From Providencia hangzhouensis (GTDB lineage Bacteria; Pseudomonadota; Gammaproteobacteria; Enterobacterales; Enterobacteriaceae): a stretch of 64,000 nucleotides of DNA. Location: the NCBI RefSeq assembly GCF_029193595.2, contig NZ_CP135052.1:2542001-2606000 (forward strand). The letters are read 5' to 3'. The position numbers and the translations under genes are program-made. The notes beneath the pieces were generated by a model, which searched no databases, was not told the DNA's origin, and was given only the letters and a program-made list of their open reading frames with translations. Positions within the stretch are counted from its first letter, which is position 1. Each line of letters begins with the position of its first letter. Of this stretch, positions 51,141 to 63,356 are shown piece after piece.

Positions 51141-51950
51141 TTAATGTAATACGACCGGATGGTTATCCAGCGAATAAATTTGTATTTTAATCATTTCAGA
51201 AACAGGGTCTTCTGGGCAATGCTCAATAAAATAATTGAGATCGCTCAATGCCACATGATTACAGTCTAAATGTGCCAGAATTAACCCTCGGTCACGAATT
51301 TCGTAAGGGTCTTCAGGGTCAAGAGTCAGAAGCGTTTCACAAACCCGCAACGCTAATTCCATCTTTTTCTCTTCCATTAATGACGCTTTTAATGTGTCAA
51401 AAATTTTACGAATGACAACGCTGTTTTCTGCTACATCCAGTTGGTCATGGTAAAATTCAGAAAAAGGATCAACTGTTCCTTTGAGCCATAAATTTAATGT
51501 GTGTAATGATAAAGACTCGCCATTAACAGGGTTAATTACCCATTGGCTGCCATCATTTCTTTCACTGATAAATAATAATTGCGTAGGAAAAATAGCGGGA
51601 TAAATCGCAATACCAAGGCGTTCGGCAACATACAAGAAGATAGCACCGAGTGTCACTGGCGTACCTTGCTTAGATGACAATACTTTATCTAACCACAGCA
51701 TATCCGATAACAAATAAATTCCTTCAGCTGGACCAAACGACCATTCTTGGTAGAAAAGTGAAGTCAATTGCTGAATTTTTGTTTCATTATCAGCAGTTAA
51801 ATCGATACAAGACTTGGCTGATGATACTAAGCTATCTAACTGAGCTTGCACTTTCATCAGCGGGAAATCATGACGGATACATTGTGACACAGTCATGATC
51901 CCTTCACTTAAAGGGAGTTGATTAAACTCTATATTCGCTATGGTTTTCAT
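51141..51950 (-). CDS. sirB1: SirB1 family protein (transglutaminase-like/TPR)
   Basis: 269 residues from ATG 51950 (MKTIANIEFNQLPLSEG), the E. coli length; the frame continues 50 codons upstream into prmC and is rejected. Contains a transglutaminase-like core (GTPVTLGAIFLYVAERL, FPTQLLF) and C-terminal TPR-like helices (LRVCETLLTLDPEDPYEIRD). Function unclear. 22 bases after prmC; the sirB2 gene normally between them is missing. Confidence 0.93.
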   Translation of the reverse strand: MKTIANIEFNQLPLSEGIMTVSQCIRHDFPLMKVQAQLDSLVSSAKSCIDLTADNETKIQQLTSLFYQEWSFGPAEGIYLLSDMLWLDKVLSSKQGTPVTLGAIFLYVAERLGIAIYPAIFPTQLLFISERNDGSQWVINPVNGESLSLHTLNLWLKGTVDPFSEFYHDQLDVAENSVVIRKIFDTLKASLMEEKKMELALRVCETLLTLDPEDPYEIRDRGLILAHLDCNHVALSDLNYFIEHCPEDPVSEMIKIQIYSLDNHPVVLH

Positions 51951-51972
51951 TACATTCCCACTGCTACGCCAC

Positions 51973-52806
51973 TTAACCATTCCATTGACCGAGTGAAATT
52001 CGCTCTCTTCCACCATAATCAAGACAAGTCTCAATTTTGGTGTACCCATGTACTTTAAATAAATCACGCACCGCAAGACCTTGTGTCCAGCCATGCTCAA
52101 GAAGCAACCACCCTTGATTTTTAAGATACTTTTTAGATTCTTTAATGATATGCATTAAATCAGCTAAGCCTTCATCCTTCGCCACTAGAGCGGTTAACGG
52201 CTCAAATCGCACATCACCTTCACTGAGGTGCATATCATTTTCATCAATATAGGGTGGATTACTGATAATCATATCAAATTGTTGAATTGATAGTGAAGAA
52301 AACCAATTACTTTGTATAAATTTGACATTTGAAATATTCAAACGCTGCTGATTTCGTTGTGCTAAAGCAACTGCATCAGGGTTAAAATCAACACCAATAA
52401 CCTGACTTTGTTGCATCTCTGACGCCAAAGCCAATGCAATCGCCCCTGTCCCAGTGCCTAAATCTAAAATTTGATTTTTTTGCTCTGTTAGCCTAGATAA
52501 TGCTTGTTCAATAATGCATTCAGTATCTGGCCTAGGTATTAGTGTTGCAGGAGAGACATAAAGAGGAAGAGACCAGAACTCACGTTCACCGATAATATAG
52601 GCGATAGGCTCACCTTTCTCACGGCGTTGTAAAAGTAATTCAGCTTGTTGGAATTCTTCGGCTTTGAGTTCTGTTTCACCAAAAGCAAAAAGATAGGTAC
52701 GACTGCGGCCTGTGACATGTTCCAGTAAAATTTCAGCGTCTCGCTTTGCACTGTCACTTGCAGACAGCCGATTCGCTGCCTGCTTGACCCATTCGATATA
52801 TTGCAT
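51973..52806 (-). CDS. prmC: Release factor glutamine methyltransferase
   Basis: 277 residues. Methylates the GGQ glutamine of release factors. SAM motif ILDLGTGTGAIALAL near residue 114 and catalytic NPPY (IISNPPYIDE) near residue 183. Its start overlaps the prfA stop by one base, coupling it to its substrate gene. Confidence 0.97.
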   Translation of the reverse strand: MQYIEWVKQAANRLSASDSAKRDAEILLEHVTGRSRTYLFAFGETELKAEEFQQAELLLQRREKGEPIAYIIGEREFWSLPLYVSPATLIPRPDTECIIEQALSRLTEQKNQILDLGTGTGAIALALASEMQQSQVIGVDFNPDAVALAQRNQQRLNISNVKFIQSNWFSSLSIQQFDMIISNPPYIDENDMHLSEGDVRFEPLTALVAKDEGLADLMHIIKESKKYLKNQGWLLLEHGWTQGLAVRDLFKVHGYTKIETCLDYGGRERISLGQWNG

Positions 52807-53888
52807 TATTCCTGCTCAGACAACGCAGAAAGTTGGTCTGCCTGGTATTCATTGATGATAGGTTGGATAAGTGAATCCAGTTTTCCTTCCATCACTTCAT
52901 CCAAACGGTATAACGTTAAGTTGATACGGTGGTCAGTCACTCGGCCTTGAGGGAAATTATAGGTACGAATACGGTCAGAACGGTCACCAGAACCCAACAG
53001 GTTACGACGTTCAGAGGCTTCCGCGGCTTGGCGTTTATCCATTTCTGCTTGGCGAATACGCGCACCTAACACAGACATCGCTTTCGCTTTGTTTTTATGT
53101 TGTGAACGTTCATCTTGGCACTCAACAACGATACCTGTTGGAATATGGGTAATACGAATTGCAGAATCTGTGGTGTTAACGTGCTGACCACCCGCTCCCG
53201 ATGAACGGAAGGTATCAATACGTAAGTCCGCAGGGCTGATCTCAGGTAACTCAGCTTCTGGCAGTTCAGGTAAAATAGCCACAGTACAAGCAGAAGTGTG
53301 GATACGGCCTTGAGATTCAGTTTCAGGGACACGTTGAACACGATGACCGCCTGACTCAAACTTTAAGCGACCATAAACGCTATCACCGGAAATTTTCGCG
53401 ATAACTTCTTTAAAACCGCCATGTTCACCATCACTCGTGCTCATTAATTCAACGCGCCAGCGGTTGTTTTCTGCATAGCGGCTATACATACGGAATAAAT
53501 CACCCGCAAAAATTGCCGCTTCGTCTCCCCCTGCTCCCGCACGGATTTCAACGAAGCAGTTATATTCATCATCAGGATCTTTCGGAAGCAATAACAATTG
53601 TAATTGCTGTTCGAGCTCTTCATTGCGCGCTTTGGCTTCTTTAAGCTCTTCTTGAGCCATTTCTTTCATTTCAGGATCGTCTAACAACATTTCAGCTGTT
53701 TCGATGTCATCCTGTACTGTGCGCCATGCGCTAAAGCATTTAGCGACATCAGACAATTGAGCATATTCTTTTGATAAAGCACGAAAACGGTCTTGATCGG
53801 CAATTACACCTGCATCAGCAAGGTGCGCTTCAATTTCTTCGTAGCGTTCTTGTAATGCTTCTAGTTTTGCGACAATAGAAGGCTTCAT
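52806..53888 (-). CDS. prfA: Peptide chain release factor 1
   Basis: 360 residues, as in E. coli. Recognises UAA and UAG. GGQ motif in [15 protein letters not shown] (about residue 235) and a codon-reading PxT-type segment ([15 protein letters not shown], about residue 185). Lies 31 bases after hemA and shares one base with prmC. Confidence 0.98.
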   Translation of the reverse strand: MKPSIVAKLEALQERYEEIEAHLADAGVIADQDRFRALSKEYAQLSDVAKCFSAWRTVQDDIETAEMLLDDPEMKEMAQEELKEAKARNEELEQQLQLLLLPKDPDDEYNCFVEIRAGAGGDEAAIFAGDLFRMYSRYAENNRWRVELMSTSDGEHGGFKEVIAKISGDSVYGRLKFESGGHRVQRVPETESQGRIHTSACTVAILPELPEAELPEISPADLRIDTFRSSGAGGQHVNTTDSAIRITHIPTGIVVECQDERSQHKNKAKAMSVLGARIRQAEMDKRQAAEASERRNLLGSGDRSDRIRTYNFPQGRVTDHRINLTLYRLDEVMEGKLDSLIQPIINEYQADQLSALSEQE

Positions 53889-53919
53889 TCGTTATATAAG
53901 ACCTATGATTAAAATGTGG

Positions 53920-55182
53920 TTATTGATGGTCCAGCCCTAAGCTGTCCCTAAGTAGATTTAGACGCTCTACATCCCCATTTCCTGCAGCTTGCTGCAAAGA
54001 CTTGGTTGGAGCGTGAATAAGGCGGTTGGTTAATTGTTGCGATAATTGCATGATCACTTGCTCAGGGTCTGCACCTTGACGGATAGCCGTCAACGCTTTT
54101 TCAGTCATATTTGCCCGAATGGCCTCAGCTTGTTCTCTGTAATCGCGAATTGTAGACACTGCCGCTTGTGAGCGCAACCAATCCATAAAGTGGCTACTTT
54201 CTTGCTCAACAATGTATTCAGCTTCAACGGCTGCGGCTTTTCGCTGAGCAAGGTTCTGTGCAATGATAGATTCCAAATCATCCACAGTATAGAGATAAAC
54301 ATCTCTTAATTTTTCAACATCTTGTTCGATATCACGAGGAACGGCAATATCAATTAATAACATCGGCTTACTACGACGTATTTTCATAGCACGCTCGACC
54401 ATCCCTTTCCCTATAATGGGTAAAGGACTCGCCGTTGAACTAATGACAATATCCGCTTCAGCTAAACGGTTATCAATATCCGATAACGAAATAACTTGTG
54501 CATTCACCTCATTGGCCAATAGCTCCGCACGTTCACGTGTTCGGTTAGCTATCATCATTTTTTGTACGCCGTGTTCGCGCAAATGACGAGCCACAAGTTC
54601 AATAGTTTCCCCTGCGCCAACTAACAAAATATTTAAATGCTTAAGTGATTCAAATATTTGACGAGCAAGTGTACAAGCAGCAAATGCCACAGAAACTGCA
54701 TTCGCTCCAATATCGGTTTCTGTACGCACACGTTTTGCAACAGAAAATGATTTTTGGAAAAGACGCTCAAGTTCGCTTGATAACGAATGGTTACCTTGCG
54801 AAAGTGCAAACGCCTTTTTTACTTGCCCTAATATTTGTGGCTCTCCCAAAACTAATGAATCCAAGCCACTCGCCACACGCATTAAGTGGCTCACCGCTCG
54901 GTCGTCTTGGTGCCAATATAAACTTGGCTGTAAATCTTTTTGGGTTATACCATGAAAATCACACAACCATTTTACTAGCTGTTCTTGAGCTCGTTCTTGT
55001 GATTCAAGGCTCAAGTAAAGCTCAGTTCTATTACAGGTAGACAGCACAACGCCACCATTCACTTGAGGCTGTTTGAGAAGTTCCTCAAGTGCATGGTCAA
55101 TTTTTTCAGGACCAAATGTCACCCGCTCACGCAGGGCTACTGGTGCTGTTTTATGGTTGATGCCTAAGGCTAATAAGGTCAT
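53920..55182 (-). CDS. hemA: Glutamyl-tRNA reductase
   Basis: 420 residues. First step of the C5 pathway to tetrapyrroles, reducing Glu-tRNA to glutamate-1-semialdehyde. Active Cys in [11 protein letters not shown] near residue 50; NADPH domain with [14 protein letters not shown]-terminus [21 protein letters not shown] is typical and carries the degradation-linked region. Divergent from lolB as in E. coli. Confidence 0.98.
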   Translation of the reverse strand: MTLLALGINHKTAPVALRERVTFGPEKIDHALEELLKQPQVNGGVVLSTCNRTELYLSLESQERAQEQLVKWLCDFHGITQKDLQPSLYWHQDDRAVSHLMRVASGLDSLVLGEPQILGQVKKAFALSQGNHSLSSELERLFQKSFSVAKRVRTETDIGANAVSVAFAACTLARQIFESLKHLNILLVGAGETIELVARHLREHGVQKMMIANRTRERAELLANEVNAQVISLSDIDNRLAEADIVISSTASPLPIIGKGMVERAMKIRRSKPMLLIDIAVPRDIEQDVEKLRDVYLYTVDDLESIIAQNLAQRKAAAVEAEYIVEQESSHFMDWLRSQAAVSTIRDYREQAEAIRANMTEKALTAIRQGADPEQVIMQLSQQLTNRLIHAPTKSLQQAAGNGDVERLNLLRDSLGLDHQ

Positions 55183-55805
55183 TGTGCTTTACGACTTACT
55201 CACATTGCTTACAGTGCTAATTATTTTCAGTAATGCTCGATGGGTATTCCCCATCAATTTAGCAATACTGTTATTTATATTGTTCTATTGTAGATGATCC
55301 GCGTCTCTCTTTCTACGGTTTACATAAGCCTATCCTTCAGAAAGATGACCCACGCCAAAAAATAAACCGAAAAAAACAGACGTAATGGTTATTTTACCAA
55401 TCACAACTGATCGTAATTTTATCGTTTATTTATGCTATATGAAACTGATTATCAGCCATATCATTATTTACAATGATAAATTAACTACAATAAGATGCAT
55501 AGAGAATGCAATTATTTCGCACAGAAAGCAAATGGTGACTGGTGAGGTTTATCCTGATAACTTAACGCCACATGAACCCAAACTGGATTGGCCTAATAAC
55601 ATTTTTAAGGAACCATTTTCCCTGTCAATACACTATGTTATTTGTATACAAACGGTAAATCACTTACAGGTTTTTATCCGCAAGGTATATCATCTAGTGT
55701 AATAGATGACTCTGATGGCCTTAACGCGCTAAACTGAACTTCTTTAAATGCAAGTAACTCAATTAGAGACTGCTATCAGCGCCCAATACAACTTTGAGAT
55801 TTGAT
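55183..55805. other. Intergenic region between hemA and lolB, no gene seen
   Basis: About 620 AT-rich bases with divergent promoters. A plus-strand open frame at 55385-55702 (105 residues) lacks a convincing SD, has no recognisable domain and reads as non-coding. The region is longer than I remember for the E. coli hemA-lolB gap. Confidence 0.55.
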
Positions 55806-56458
55806 ATGCAATTAACTCAAACTTTGCCCTTTATGCACATAAATAAGCATTTTTTTCGCCTATTGCCACTTTCATGCGTCTTGCTAACCGCATGCGTGAC
55901 AACGTCACAAACGACCACAAAAGGAACCAGCTCCGCATCCGATGCGAAATGGAAAGCACATCAACAGGAATTAAGTCAGCTACGTGACTACCAAACCCGT
56001 GGATCATTTGCCTATAACGGCGGAGAAACAAAAACGTATGCTAAGTTTTTCTGGCAACAATATACACCTGAAAAGTACCGTTTGTTGCTGACCAACCCAT
56101 TAGGTAGCCGCGAACTTGAGCTTACCGTTGAACCTGATTTAGCTCGGTTAACCACTAAAGATGGCCAAACCCATATGAGTGACGTTCCAAGCGAGCTTAT
56201 CTATCAACTTACTGGTATGGAAATTCCAATTGATGACCTAACTGCATGGTTAACAGGCTCACCGGGACGTGCAACAGACTTTACCTTAGATGAAAACCAC
56301 CTGCTGAAAAGTGTCACGTTTAAAAGCAATGGTGAAACTTGGCAGCTCAACTACATTTCGTATGACAGCAAAACGGTACCTATGCTGCCAAACTACCTAG
56401 AGCTACGCCAAGGGGACAGGCTTATCAAATTAAAAATGGATAGTTGGACACTGAAGAA

Positions 56459-56462
<4 letters not shown>
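55806..56462 (+). CDS. lolB: Outer-membrane lipoprotein receptor LolB
   Basis: 218 residues from ATG 55806; ATG 55833 is an alternative start. Lipobox LLTAC after the hydrophobic signal. LolB receives lipoproteins from LolA and inserts them in the outer membrane. Conserved RYQTRGSF-like start ([12 protein letters not shown]) and [20 protein letters not shown]. Overlaps ispE by 4 bases (ATGA). Confidence 0.95.
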
Positions 56463-58338
<1,876 letters not shown>

Positions 58339-58396
58339 TTCTCCAATATTGGGTTTTAGCGTTCAACCATAATGAAAAAGTCACAATAAAAAATAT

Positions 58397-58433
58397 AAGC
58401 CCCTGCAATGTCATTTGCAGGGGCTTTATGATT
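58397..58433 (+). terminator. Intrinsic terminator of prs
   Basis: 12-bp stem AAGCCCCTGCAA (58397-58408) / TTGCAGGGGCTT (58415-58426), loop TGTCAT, then TATGATTTT. Lies 58 bases after the prs stop. Confidence 0.88.
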
Positions 58434-58641
58434 TTGGCAGGAAAGAAACCATCGATGCCTATGTTTATATTCTATCGCCAATCATAGTGGTGATTTCACG
58501 TAATAAAACGATAAAAATAGCCATCTAAAATAACTCACAATCTTCACGACAAAAGAGCAAAATTCTTTGGAATTTCACTCTTCTTAATGCCTAATTATCA
58601 AACTTGTTCACCATTATCAGCAATTAATTGCTCTAGGCTAT

Positions 58642-58914
58642 TTATGGATAGCGGTGATTATCTCTGCGTGAATGATATTGTTGTTTTAACTGCCAGTAAC
58701 GGTCTGCAACTTTTTCACGGCCGCCGATCCTTGCACCGACTAACCATACCATCGCACCAATAAAAATGCCGAATAAGGAACCATTGGTAATAAGTTCTGA
58801 AAGGCCTAAGTTAACAATATGAGAGAATAAGTTGACACCAATACTCCCGATCATCAACACCATTCCGATTCCCATGAAGACATTACCAAGAAGATGAGCG
58901 CTTTTCCGTTTCAT
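58642..58914 (-). CDS. ychH: YchH family inner-membrane stress protein
   Basis: 90 residues from ATG 58914 (MKRKSAHLLGNVFMG) with GGAGG 6 bases upstream, which rejects the 19-codon extension. Two hydrophobic segments and the conserved GARIGGREKVADRYW. E. coli YchH is a small membrane protein linked to stress and biofilm. Placed between prs and pth as in E. coli, on the opposite strand. Confidence 0.92.
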   Translation of the reverse strand: MKRKSAHLLGNVFMGIGMVLMIGSIGVNLFSHIVNLGLSELITNGSLFGIFIGAMVWLVGARIGGREKVADRYWQLKQQYHSRRDNHRYP

Positions 58915-59214
58915 ATATACCTCCAGTACCAGTAAACTGATAAGCAAGCATGTGTAAATAAATTCGGTCATACTTTATATTTATGTAATGATTATAGTGC
59001 ATTAAGTAAAATTTTTTGCGATAGACATCACAAGGAAGGAAGTTAGCAAGAATATCTGTACAAAAAGTGCTTTTTATCAAAAACCCAGAAAATCCGAATA
59101 GTTTATTCGGCAATTATAATCATAGTGACTTTTATCTATCACAATTTTGTACATCCTGTATTTCACAAGGTAAACTAAGGCATTATTTTCATAACTGATA
59201 GTGAAATCATCGCC
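58915..59214. other. Intergenic region between divergent ychH and pth
   Basis: 300 bases carrying both promoters. A small inverted repeat CCGAATA (59094-59100) / TATTCGG (59104-59110) is present without a T tract. No gene seen. Confidence 0.5.
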
Positions 59215-59805
59215 GTGAGCAAAATTAAGTTAATTGTTGGACTTGCCAATCCAGGTGCTGAATATGCACAAACGCGCCATAATGCAGGTGCATGGTATGT
59301 TGATTTACTGGCTGAGCGCCATAATCAGCCATTGAAAGAAGAAGCTAAATTTTTTGGTTATACCGCTCGCATTAATATGAATGGTAACGATATCCGTCTG
59401 CTGGTTCCAACCACCTTTATGAATCTAAGTGGTAAATCTGTTGCCGCTATAGCTAATTTTTATCGCATCAATCTCGATGAGATCTTAGTCGCCCATGATG
59501 AGCTCGATTTACCACCAGGTGTGGCTAAAATGAAGTTAGGTGGCAGTAATGGCGGGCATAATGGGTTGAAAGATATTCAAAGCAAATTCGCCAATAACCC
59601 GAATTTTTATCGTTTACGCATTGGTATTGGTCATCCGGGTGATAAAAATAAAGTTGTTGGTTTTGTTTTGGGCAAACCGCCTTTATCTGAACAAAAGCTC
59701 ATTGATGATGCGATTGATGAAGCAGCTAGGTGCACAGATATTCTCCTGGCTGATGGGATGGACAAAGCCATCAATCGTTTACATGGTTTTAAAGCAACCG
59801 CATAA
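59215..59805 (+). CDS. pth: Peptidyl-tRNA hydrolase
   Basis: 196 residues. Recycles peptidyl-tRNA released from stalled ribosomes. Catalytic His and Asn in [17 protein letters not shown] (His22, Asn12 region) and [28 protein letters not shown] start at 59215, as in E. coli by memory. ychF follows after 102 bases. Confidence 0.97.
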   Translation: MSKIKLIVGLANPGAEYAQTRHNAGAWYVDLLAERHNQPLKEEAKFFGYTARINMNGNDIRLLVPTTFMNLSGKSVAAIANFYRINLDEILVAHDELDLPPGVAKMKLGGSNGGHNGLKDIQSKFANNPNFYRLRIGIGHPGDKNKVVGFVLGKPPLSEQKLIDDAIDEAARCTDILLADGMDKAINRLHGFKATA

Positions 59806-59907
59806 GAGTTCATTTCATCCGAATCAACTTTTTGTGTATAATCAGCGCCAATTTCTAAACATTGGGTGCAGCGTGAGACTGCCCCTTGCTATTAAGGTGA
59901 GAAACAT

Positions 59908-60999
59908 ATGGGTTTTAAATGCGGTATCGTTGGTCTGCCTAACGTGGGTAAATCCACCCTATTTAATGCATTGACCAAAGCCGGCATCGAAGCAGCCAAC
60001 TTCCCTTTCTGTACAATTGAACCAAACACGGGTGTTGTGCCAATGCCAGACCCACGTCTTGATCAATTAGCTGAAATTGTGAAGCCACAGCGTATATTAC
60101 CAACGACTATGGAATTCGTTGATATCGCGGGCTTAGTGAAAGGTGCATCCAAAGGTGAAGGCCTAGGTAACCAATTTTTAACGAATATCCGTGAAACCGA
60201 AGCCATTGGCCATGTTGTTCGTTGTTTTGAAAACGACAATATCATTCACGTTGCAGGCCAAGTTGACCCTGCCGCAGATATTGAAGTCATTAATACTGAA
60301 TTAGCACTTGCTGACCTTGATACTTGTGAGCGCGCTATTCACCGTGTCCAAAAACGTGCAAAAGGCGGCGATAAAGACGCAAAAGCGGAATTAGAAGCAT
60401 TAGAGAAATGTTTGCCGCACTTAGAGCAAGCAGGCATGTTACGCACATTAGATTTATCTAATGAAGATAAAGCGGCTATCCGCTACTTGAGCTTCTTAAC
60501 ATTAAAGCCAACCATGTACATTGCTAACGTTAATGAAGATGGTTTTGAAAATAACCCGTTCTTAGATGTGGTGTATAAAATCGCAGAAGCTGAAGGCTCT
60601 GTGGTTGTTCCTGTCTGCGCAGCGATTGAGTCTGATATCGCAGAACTTGAAGACGAAGAGCGCGATGAATTTATGGCGGATTTAGGTATTGAAGAGCCGG
60701 GTCTTAACCGTGTTATTCGTGCTGGATATCAGTTATTAAACCTGCAAACCTATTTTACTGCCGGTGTTAAAGAAGTGCGTGCGTGGACTATCCCTGTTGG
60801 TGCAACTGCGCCACAAGCTGCGGGTAAAATCCATACTGACTTCGAAAAAGGCTTTATTCGCGCGCAAACTATTGCATTTGATGACTTTATCCAATACCGT
60901 GGCGAACAAGGTGCTAAAGAAGCAGGTAAAATGCGCGCAGAAGGAAAAGATTACATCGTGAAAGACGGCGATGTGCTCAACTTCCTGTTTAATGTGTAA
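59908..60999 (+). CDS. ychF: Redox-responsive ATPase YchF
   Basis: 363 residues, E. coli length. Obg-related protein with altered G4 motif (NVNED in place of NKxD), giving ATP preference. G1 [18 protein letters not shown]3 [15 protein letters not shown], coiled region, and C-terminal TGS domain ending FLFNV. Binds ribosomes and affects oxidative-stress response. Its 3' end borders the integrase-bearing region and appears intact. Confidence 0.97.
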   Translation: MGFKCGIVGLPNVGKSTLFNALTKAGIEAANFPFCTIEPNTGVVPMPDPRLDQLAEIVKPQRILPTTMEFVDIAGLVKGASKGEGLGNQFLTNIRETEAIGHVVRCFENDNIIHVAGQVDPAADIEVINTELALADLDTCERAIHRVQKRAKGGDKDAKAELEALEKCLPHLEQAGMLRTLDLSNEDKAAIRYLSFLTLKPTMYIANVNEDGFENNPFLDVVYKIAEAEGSVVVPVCAAIESDIAELEDEERDEFMADLGIEEPGLNRVIRAGYQLLNLQTYFTAGVKEVRAWTIPVGATAPQAAGKIHTDFEKGFIRAQTIAFDDFIQYRGEQGAKEAGKMRAEGKDYIVKDGDVLNFLFNV

Positions 61000-61011
61000 A
61001 CTTACACTTTA

Positions 61012-61114
61012 GTCTCACACTGTTTCATAAAGTATCACTTAATAAGAAAATAGCATAAAATTCATGATATTAACTGGGTTTTATGCTTTTTTATGTCTCA
61101 TTAAGTTTCATAAA
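61012..61114 (+). repeat. Direct repeat flanking the ychF terminator
   Basis: GTCTCA-N4-GTTTCATAAA occurs at 61012-61031 and again at 61095-61114, 83 bases apart, on both sides of the ychF terminator and just before the integrase. Could be integrase arm- or core-type binding sites, or the left end of the element. Confidence 0.5.
61052..61092 (+). terminator. Intrinsic terminator of ychF
   Basis: 9-bp stem AGCATAAAA (61052-61060) / TTTTATGCT (61079-61087) followed by TTTTT. Located 53 bases after the ychF stop. Confidence 0.82.
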
Positions 61115-61214
61115 AGCTCGCGATTAAATGAGTACGTAACTGAGTACAATTTATTTATCTTCCCTTTTTAAGTGAGTATAATAATATCAACTTACATAAC
61201 TCGTTGAACTCATT

Positions 61215-62405
61215 ATGCTTACTGATACAAAATGCCGAACTGCAAAACCTAAAGAAAAACTTTATCGTATCAATGACTTCAACGGTTTGTACCTTGAAGT
61301 GAAACCTAATGGTAAAAAAGCATGGCGATTCCGTTTTCAAATAAATGGAAAATCAAGCATGCTTGCATTGGGCAACTACCCATTGGTAACACTAGCTGAA
61401 GCCAGATCTAAATGTGATGATGCCAGAAAACTCGTTTCAGAAGGAATTAATCCAACACAAGCTAAGCAACTAGATAAGATTAGAAAAGCGAACGAATCTG
61501 CAAATACATTTCAAATCATCGCAAAAGAATGGTTGCAAATGAAAGATTGGGCTGATGTGACCAAATACCGTCGCCTTGATATGTTGGAGCGCATTGTATT
61601 TCCTTCTATCGGCACATTACCAATAAGAGAAATTACATCTCACCATATTCTCAAAATATTGCAACGTGAGGTTCAAAGAGGTGCTCCAACAGTTGCTGCT
61701 GAAGCTAAACGGACTATATCCTCGATTTTTGAATTTGCTGTTGCCACATTAAGAGCTGATAGTGATCCAGTATGGGCAATAAGAAAAGCTCTCCCAGCAA
61801 ACAAAACACAACATAAAAAAGCCCTCACTACGGATCAAATAGGTCAACTACTCAATAACTTTGATAATAGCCGTGGCACCTTTCAACTGAACTATTGTAT
61901 GTGGTTAATGTGGTGGACGCTTTCTCGTCCATCTGAAGTCGCTGAGGCTGAATGGTCTGAATTCGATCTTGATAATGCACTTTGGACTATCCCAGCTGAG
62001 CGTATGAAAGCACGAAGAGAACATATTGTTCCTCTGCCTACACAAGCTATTACGATTCTAAGATCTCTTTATGGTTTTACTGGTAACCGCAAACATTTAT
62101 TTCCCGGTCGTGATTCTTGCCATAAACCAATGTCTACTAACTCGCTAAGGCAATTTCTTAAAACGAGAGGTTGGAGTGGTATATATAGCCCTCATGCGAC
62201 ACGTACAACAGGCAGCACACGATTAAATGAGTTAGGATATCGACCTGATGCTATCGAAGCACAATTAGCCCATATGGACTCAAATAGCGTTAGACGTTCA
62301 TATAATCATGCAACTTATCTTGAAGAGCGCAAAATCATGATGCAAGATTGGGCTGATAAACTTGATATTTGGGTAAAACAGGTCAACCTAGAATCAAAAT
62401 CATGA
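61215..62405 (+). CDS. Tyrosine-type site-specific integrase (P4 family)
   Basis: 396 residues. N-terminal DUF4102-like arm-binding domain (LTDTKCRTAKPKEKLYRIND, then GLYLEVKPNGKKAWRFRF), SAM-like core-binding domain, catalytic domain with Arg238 (LSRPSEVAEAEW), His327 and Arg330 (SPHATRTTGS), His353 (LAHMD) and nucleophile Tyr363 (RRSYNHATY). Typical of genomic islands and P4-like elements. It begins 215 bases behind ychF in the same direction, the usual head of an island; the other end is off the window. Confidence 0.95.
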   Translation: MLTDTKCRTAKPKEKLYRINDFNGLYLEVKPNGKKAWRFRFQINGKSSMLALGNYPLVTLAEARSKCDDARKLVSEGINPTQAKQLDKIRKANESANTFQIIAKEWLQMKDWADVTKYRRLDMLERIVFPSIGTLPIREITSHHILKILQREVQRGAPTVAAEAKRTISSIFEFAVATLRADSDPVWAIRKALPANKTQHKKALTTDQIGQLLNNFDNSRGTFQLNYCMWLMWWTLSRPSEVAEAEWSEFDLDNALWTIPAERMKARREHIVPLPTQAITILRSLYGFTGNRKHLFPGRDSCHKPMSTNSLRQFLKTRGWSGIYSPHATRTTGSTRLNELGYRPDAIEAQLAHMDSNSVRRSYNHATYLEERKIMMQDWADKLDIWVKQVNLESKS

Positions 62406-62577
62406 TGCATGGGTGTGTTAGTATTGATATATAACGATATTTATTAATTTTTCAGCAAAACCTATAATTTAACCTACACTTAATTAATCCGTTGATTTAT
62501 AGGTAGTTATTATTTATTTGATGTTTTTAGCATTATAACGTACAAAATTCATACCCACACCACAAGAACACGCTTAT

Positions 62578-63195
62578 ATGAATAAATACGATGTGTTTAG
62601 CAGCGAAGGAAAATTTGCTGACGGATCTGATGAAGAGGTACTGGCTAACAAGCTGGGGCTTTCAAACGTTGATGATATCAATGATGCTGAGCTTGTCCTG
62701 TTAGAAAAACTGTATCAAGTCATTTTTGAAGAACAATTTCCCACTGAGCAAATTACCGTATCACTTATTCAGCGTTGGCACCGCCAATGGTTAGGGAATG
62801 TTTACGAGTGGGCTGGTCAGTTACGTACGGTGAATATTAGCAAAGGTTGCTTTATGTTTGCCCCTGCGGGTCGAGTTGCAAGGTTACTTGCTCAATTTGA
62901 AAAAGAGTTTCTAGCGAAGTACACACCCTGCACCAATATGAGCCGAGAACAAGTCATAGAAGCTATAGCAACAGTACATGTGGAATTAATTCTGATACAT
63001 CCATTTAGGGAAGGAAATGGGCGCTTATCGCGTTTACTCGCAGATGTGATGGCAGTACAAGCTGGTTTCCAGCCACTAGACTATGAAAGTTGGACTCAAC
63101 ACCCTGAGCAGTACATCGCAGCAATCCACGCAGGGTTAAACCTTAACTATGAACCCATGAAATATTGGGTTAACGAAGCCTTGAAAGCGAACTAA
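62578..63195 (+). CDS. Fic-domain protein
   Basis: 205 residues. Complete Fic motif HPFREGNGRLSR (His141 to Arg152) and flap-type segment VNISKGCFMFAP near residue 85. Fic enzymes usually AMPylate target proteins. The sequence contains no evident S-x3-E-G/N inhibitory helix at either end, so an external antitoxin would be expected (class I); the small convergent gene behind it is a candidate. ATG 62578 lacks a strong SD. Cargo of the putative island. Confidence 0.9.
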   Translation: MNKYDVFSSEGKFADGSDEEVLANKLGLSNVDDINDAELVLLEKLYQVIFEEQFPTEQITVSLIQRWHRQWLGNVYEWAGQLRTVNISKGCFMFAPAGRVARLLAQFEKEFLAKYTPCTNMSREQVIEAIATVHVELILIHPFREGNGRLSRLLADVMAVQAGFQPLDYESWTQHPEQYIAAIHAGLNLNYEPMKYWVNEALKAN

Positions 63196-63356
63196 ATCGC
63201 AAGTTTCAAATGTCCAAACTTCTCACGTTTCGCTTTCATTTCTTCTTCAAGGCGACGGGACTCCTGCCCTGTTTCAATCGCCGTAGAGGTTGCTACCGAA
63301 CGAATAAGTTGAGTACGAGTTGGTCTTGTTGCTTGAATTAATTCACTCTTTTTCAT
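63192..63356 (-). CDS. 54-residue protein convergent with fic, candidate antitoxin
   Basis: Read by hand on the minus strand: ATG 63356 to TAG 63192. Begins MKKSELIQATRPTRTQL and has a charged helical stretch with SRRLEEEMKAKREK (Ser33 to Lys46). The segment S-R-R-L-E-E resembles the S-x3-E-G/N inhibition motif of class I Fic antitoxins (S-x3-E kept, Gly/Asn replaced by Glu). Its stop overlaps the fic stop by 4 bases in tail-to-tail orientation, whereas known class I antitoxins are usually upstream on the same strand. SD is weak. Family not recognised; function is inference. Confidence 0.55.
   Translation of the reverse strand: MKKSELIQATRPTRTQLIRSVATSTAIETGQESRRLEEEMKAKREKFGHLKLAI

Noticed and set aside
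51951..52100. 50-codon N-terminal extension of sirB1
   Set aside because: Overlaps prmC; ATG 51950 gives the usual SirB1 N-terminus and length.
55385..55702. 105-residue open frame between hemA and lolB
   Set aside because: No SD, no recognisable domain and composition unlike the flanking genes; treated as chance.
59094..59110. Terminator between ychH and pth
   Set aside because: The 7-bp inverted repeat lacks a T tract and lies between divergent genes, where no transcript should end.
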